34,486 nucleotides of DNA from an uncultured Ruminococcus sp. (lineage in GTDB: Bacteria; Bacillota; Clostridia; Lachnospirales; Lachnospiraceae): NCBI GenBank assembly GCA_904377845.1, contig CAJFGR010000048.1:1-34486 (forward strand). Reading direction: 5' to 3'. The translations under genes were made by a program, and so were the position numbers. How positions within the stretch are numbered: position 1 is the first letter of the stretch; the number at the start of each line of letters is the position of its first letter. The notes under the pieces are model-generated. The model was not told where the DNA came from and did not search any database. It saw only the letters and a list, made by a program, of their open reading frames with translations. Below are positions 32,455 through 34,486 of this stretch, in pieces.

Positions 32455-33483
32455 ATACGGATATGGTAACAATTTTCATAGATATAATATGCACGGTGTG
32501 GGAAGGAATGATTGGAGCATATCTGCTGAGAACTTATACAGCGAAAAAAATCCCCTTGAAAAAAGATATTTTATGGATATGCTTTTTTGTTCTATTTGCA
32601 GAAACAATGACTTTTTTGTCGATTCCTTCAATCATAAAAATAGCGGTTGAACTATTTGTATGTGCATTTATCATATGCTGGTTATATAAGATCGATCTGC
32701 TGAAAGGCTTTCTGTCTATGCTCTTTTTCATATTCAGCGGTGTTTTAACAGAAATGATATTAGTAACCGGCTTAGGATTTTTATTTTCTGATCTTACAAA
32801 TACTGATGTTGTTTTGCAGGTAGAATATTACTTGATATATCATATTCTTATGACGCTGATTGCTGGCATTATGAGAAAAACATTAGAGAAGATTGGGAAA
32901 AATTTTACAAAGCGAGAAGATGCACTGTTCAGTATTCTGTTAATAGCTCTGATTTTCATATTTGCAAGTTCTGTAAATCGTTCACTTTTTGGCTGGGAGC
33001 TGATTACTCAAATATCGCAGACCATAGGAATGATTATTTTGCTTGCAGCATTGTTTCTGCTGATTTATTTCATACATGACAGTGTGAGGATACGTCTGAT
33101 CCAGCAAAGAGAAGAACAGCAGTTACAGAAATTGCAGGTTCAATATCAATATTATGAAGAGCGATTAAAGGATGAGCAGCGTGTCCGGGGAATTTACCAC
33201 GACATGAAGAAATAATGGAGACCAGAAGAAAAAGCAGGAAACAGAGGAGATGATCGCAAAGCTCCAGGATCAGATTGCTGATTATGAGGATTATGTGCAG
33301 ACCGGGAATGCTTTTTTGGATGTGATACTTCGGGACAAGTCGAGAAAGGCGAAAGAGGAAAGCATAGACTTCCATACAGAGTTAGATTTCTCAAAGGGAA
33401 ATTTTATAGACGCTCTGGACATCAGTACCATATTTGGAAATGCTCTGGATAATGCGATTGAGGCGTGTGAGAAAGTTGAGCTG
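32451..33483 (+). pseudogene. AgrC-like GHKL histidine kinase, deleted and frameshifted
   Basis: The frame from GTG 32451 (overlapping the ancestral stop of the regulator) or ATG 32463 codes for about six membrane segments (for example FLSMLFFIFSGVLTEMILV and MIILLAALFLLIYFIHD). A coiled coil (QQREEQQLQKLQVQYQYYEE) and the His box GIYHDMKK follow, then TAA at 33213-33215. After a small deletion the kinase resumes in another frame from about 33225 (QKKKQETEEMIAKLQDQIAD) to the N box GNALDNAIEACEKV near 33480, where it is cut. The G boxes that bind ATP are missing. AgrC-type kinases sense a peptide signal; no agrB or agrD-like gene is visible here. Confidence 0.8.
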
Positions 33484-33999
33484 GCAGGGATATAATTACG
33501 GGAACGGATACATAGGATGGGCGCTTACGAACTATGGCGGCTACAGCCTGGAAAACGCTTTGAAATTCAGACAACAACAGGCGGCAGCCCACGGATGGTC
33601 AGGATATGGAGATCCGGAGTATGTACCCCATGTGCAGAGATACTATTCCGGAGGGAATCTGTTCGCAGGCCTGTTTGGAAATCAGCAGATCGTGACAATC
33701 GCAAAAGGTGAGATCGGAGCCAGCGACGGCCAGAAGTACTGGAGCTGGTATGGGTTCAGTTCTTATCAGGAGTGGTGCGCCTGCTTTGTCAGCTGGTGCG
33801 GGGAACAGGCAGGGCTCATTGAAAGCGGGGCAATGCCCAGATTTTCTTTGTGTTCCGATGGAAAAAATGCGAGAACGGGATTGTTTATACGGTGGAAGGG
33901 AATACAAGTACAAGAGTGAATGGAGAGAGTGTCCGGGGAGTATGGCAGCATCAGTACCCGGTTAGTGATCAATCTATTCTTGGCTATGGCACAATATGA
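33484..33999 (+). pseudogene. Conjugative-element lysozyme/CHAP-type peptidase, C-terminal remnant with internal deletion
   Basis: Directly after the kinase fragment the plus strand reads QGYNYGNGYIGWALTNYGG and HGWSGYGDPEYVPHVQRYY, the end of a lysozyme-like domain. Next comes IVTIAKGEIGASDGQKYWSW and EWCACFVSWCGEQAGL, a CHAP/C40-type peptidase start with its Cys. At about 33865 the frame breaks. From 33869 another frame reads CENGIVYTVEGNTSTR and ends VSDQSILGYGTI at TGA 33997-33999, which is the normal C-terminus of such proteins. The segment with the catalytic His is lost. Bifunctional lysozyme/peptidases of this form open the wall for transfer in Tn916- and Tn1549-type elements. Confidence 0.85.
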
Positions 34000-34053
34000 T
34001 GTTGATTTAAAATTGGAACGATAAAACAATTAGAATGATTTACAAGAAGATAA

Positions 34054-34122
34054 TTATATACCTTCAAAGTTCTTTTTCACTTCTTCCAGCAGTAACTCTA
34101 CCACAGGACTGAATCGCCGCCC
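34054..34122 (-). other. Possible C-terminal coding scrap
   Basis: The minus strand reads GRRFSPVVELLLEEVKKNFE and ends in a TAA at 34056-34054. The stretch looks protein-like (amphipathic, charged) and lies between two mobile-element remnants. I do not recognise the family and it is too short to be certain. The rest of 34000-34053 shows nothing. Confidence 0.3.
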
Positions 34123-34300
34123 TGCTACGGGAAACTTACGGTAGCAAGATCAAGGTGTTCGGTACCGAGATATTCCACTCGGTCCGGGTCAGGGAAATCA
34201 GCGTCGAGGGCAAGAGAGCATTTTTGTCCATGATCCCAGCGGTAAGGTGGCGAAAGCCTACAAAAATTTGACGAAGGAGATGCTGAAACTTGAAAAGTAG
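34123..34300 (+). pseudogene. ParA/Soj-type ATPase, C-terminal scrap with frameshift
   Basis: The plus strand reads LLRETYGSKIKVFGTEIFHS and VRVREISVEGK, then after a 2-base duplication near 34212 (AAGAGAGC instead of AAGAGC) goes on in another frame as IFVHDPSGKVAKAYKNLTKE and MLKLEK to TAG 34298-34300. This is the normal C-terminus of the ParA proteins of Tn1549-like conjugative elements. The N-terminal three quarters with the ATP site are missing. Confidence 0.8.
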
Positions 34301-34301
34301 C

Positions 34302-34421
34302 GTGAAAAAAATAGAGCTGGCATTCCTTGATGACCTGTTTTCCACCGAGGAAAGCTGGGCCGACGCCCAGCGGGAGAAGATTCTGGGAATTCCGTTGTCC
34401 GAGTTGCACCCGTTCAAATGA
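34302..34421 (+). pseudogene. ParB-like protein, N-terminal 39 codons only
   Basis: From GTG 34302, one base after the parA remnant, the frame reads MKKIELAFLDDLFSTEESW and REKILGIPLSELHPFK to a TGA. This is the N-terminus of ParB-type proteins, which normally go on with HPFKV and the nuclease-like domain. The gene is cut at that point. The order parA-parB is that of the element's partition module. Confidence 0.7.
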
Positions 34422-34486
34422 AAAACACGATTGGTATTAAAGAAGAAGGAAGATCAACACCTGTCTGGCGGCTCCGGTGTCCCCAT
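34418..34486 (+). CDS. Open frame running off the window end
   Basis: The ATG at 34418 overlaps the stop of the parB remnant (ATGA). The frame is open to the window edge (MKNTIGIKEEGRSTPVWRL and four more residues). Too little is visible to name it. It could be a real coupled gene or chance. Confidence 0.25.
   Translation, partial: MKNTIGIKEEGRSTPVWRLRCPH

Noticed and set aside
34125-34417. Two minus-strand frames of 93-94 residues at the right end
   Set aside because: The plus strand carries clear ParA and ParB motifs here, so these are shadows.
34440-34480. Shared CCTGTC[CT]GGCGGCT word at 23118-23132 and near the window end
   Set aside because: Only 15 bases with a variable position; could be chance or a common genomic repeat that cannot be tested here.

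Overview
The window looks like a chromosomal segment of an anaerobic gut Firmicute, most likely a member of the Lachnospiraceae (Clostridium cluster XIVa). The reasons are the glgC-glgD pair, a domain-permuted family 3 glycoside hydrolase, paired heterodimeric ABC exporters behind a MarR regulator, many small lipoproteins, strong AGGAGG-type ribosome binding sites, and remnants of a Tn1549-like conjugative element. The genus cannot be fixed from the sequence alone.

Layout. 1-660 holds a decayed IS1182-type transposase and a perfect 18-bp hairpin. 721-7583 is core-like: a Gly-rich membrane protein (minus strand), then a DUF3887 protein, a PfkB sugar kinase, a small Cys-motif protein, a permuted GH3 beta-glycosidase ending in a strong terminator, and a DUF3810 membrane protein with an HExxH motif. 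7595-15111 is an ECF sigma factor, its probable membrane anti-sigma factor and four consecutive lipoproteins, one with a transglutaminase-like triad. The same two-part promoter-like element (GTAACC-N16-GGTA[AT]TACT) lies before the sigma gene and before the lipoprotein run, so the run is plausibly the regulon. 15145-17548 is a chain of small, tightly coupled genes (a YezG/DUF600-like protein, two unknown small proteins, a gene broken by one stop codon, an ankyrin protein, a membrane protein) that looks like orphan immunity genes without a toxin. 17649-19916 is an aconitase-family hydratase of the YbhJ type.

Between that hydratase and the convergent glgD lies the most unusual part of the window: about 750 noncoding bases that are almost entirely palindromic (two imperfect palindromes of about 370 and 310 nt around a 54-nt one), with 16-nt perfect inverted ends next to both stop codons. 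Then come glgD and glgC (minus strand), a MarR-ABC-ABC exporter operon with a clear promoter and operator, tRNA-Glu and tRNA-Cys with their own promoter and terminator, and an EamA transporter.

From about 28794 to the right end the window becomes a gene graveyard. A histidine kinase is frameshifted, and its response regulator is cut off and fused to an internally deleted IS4-type transposase. These are followed by a shortened Phd/YefM-like antitoxin, an AgrA-like regulator with two nonsense codons, an AgrC-like kinase with a deletion, a conjugative-element lysozyme/peptidase with an internal deletion, and ParA and ParB fragments. Nearly all readable frames there carry internal deletions, which suggests repeated small deletions in a dying integrative element. 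Apart from the palindromic region I see no convincing new multi-gene system; the ECF-lipoprotein regulon and the immunity-like cluster are the next best leads.
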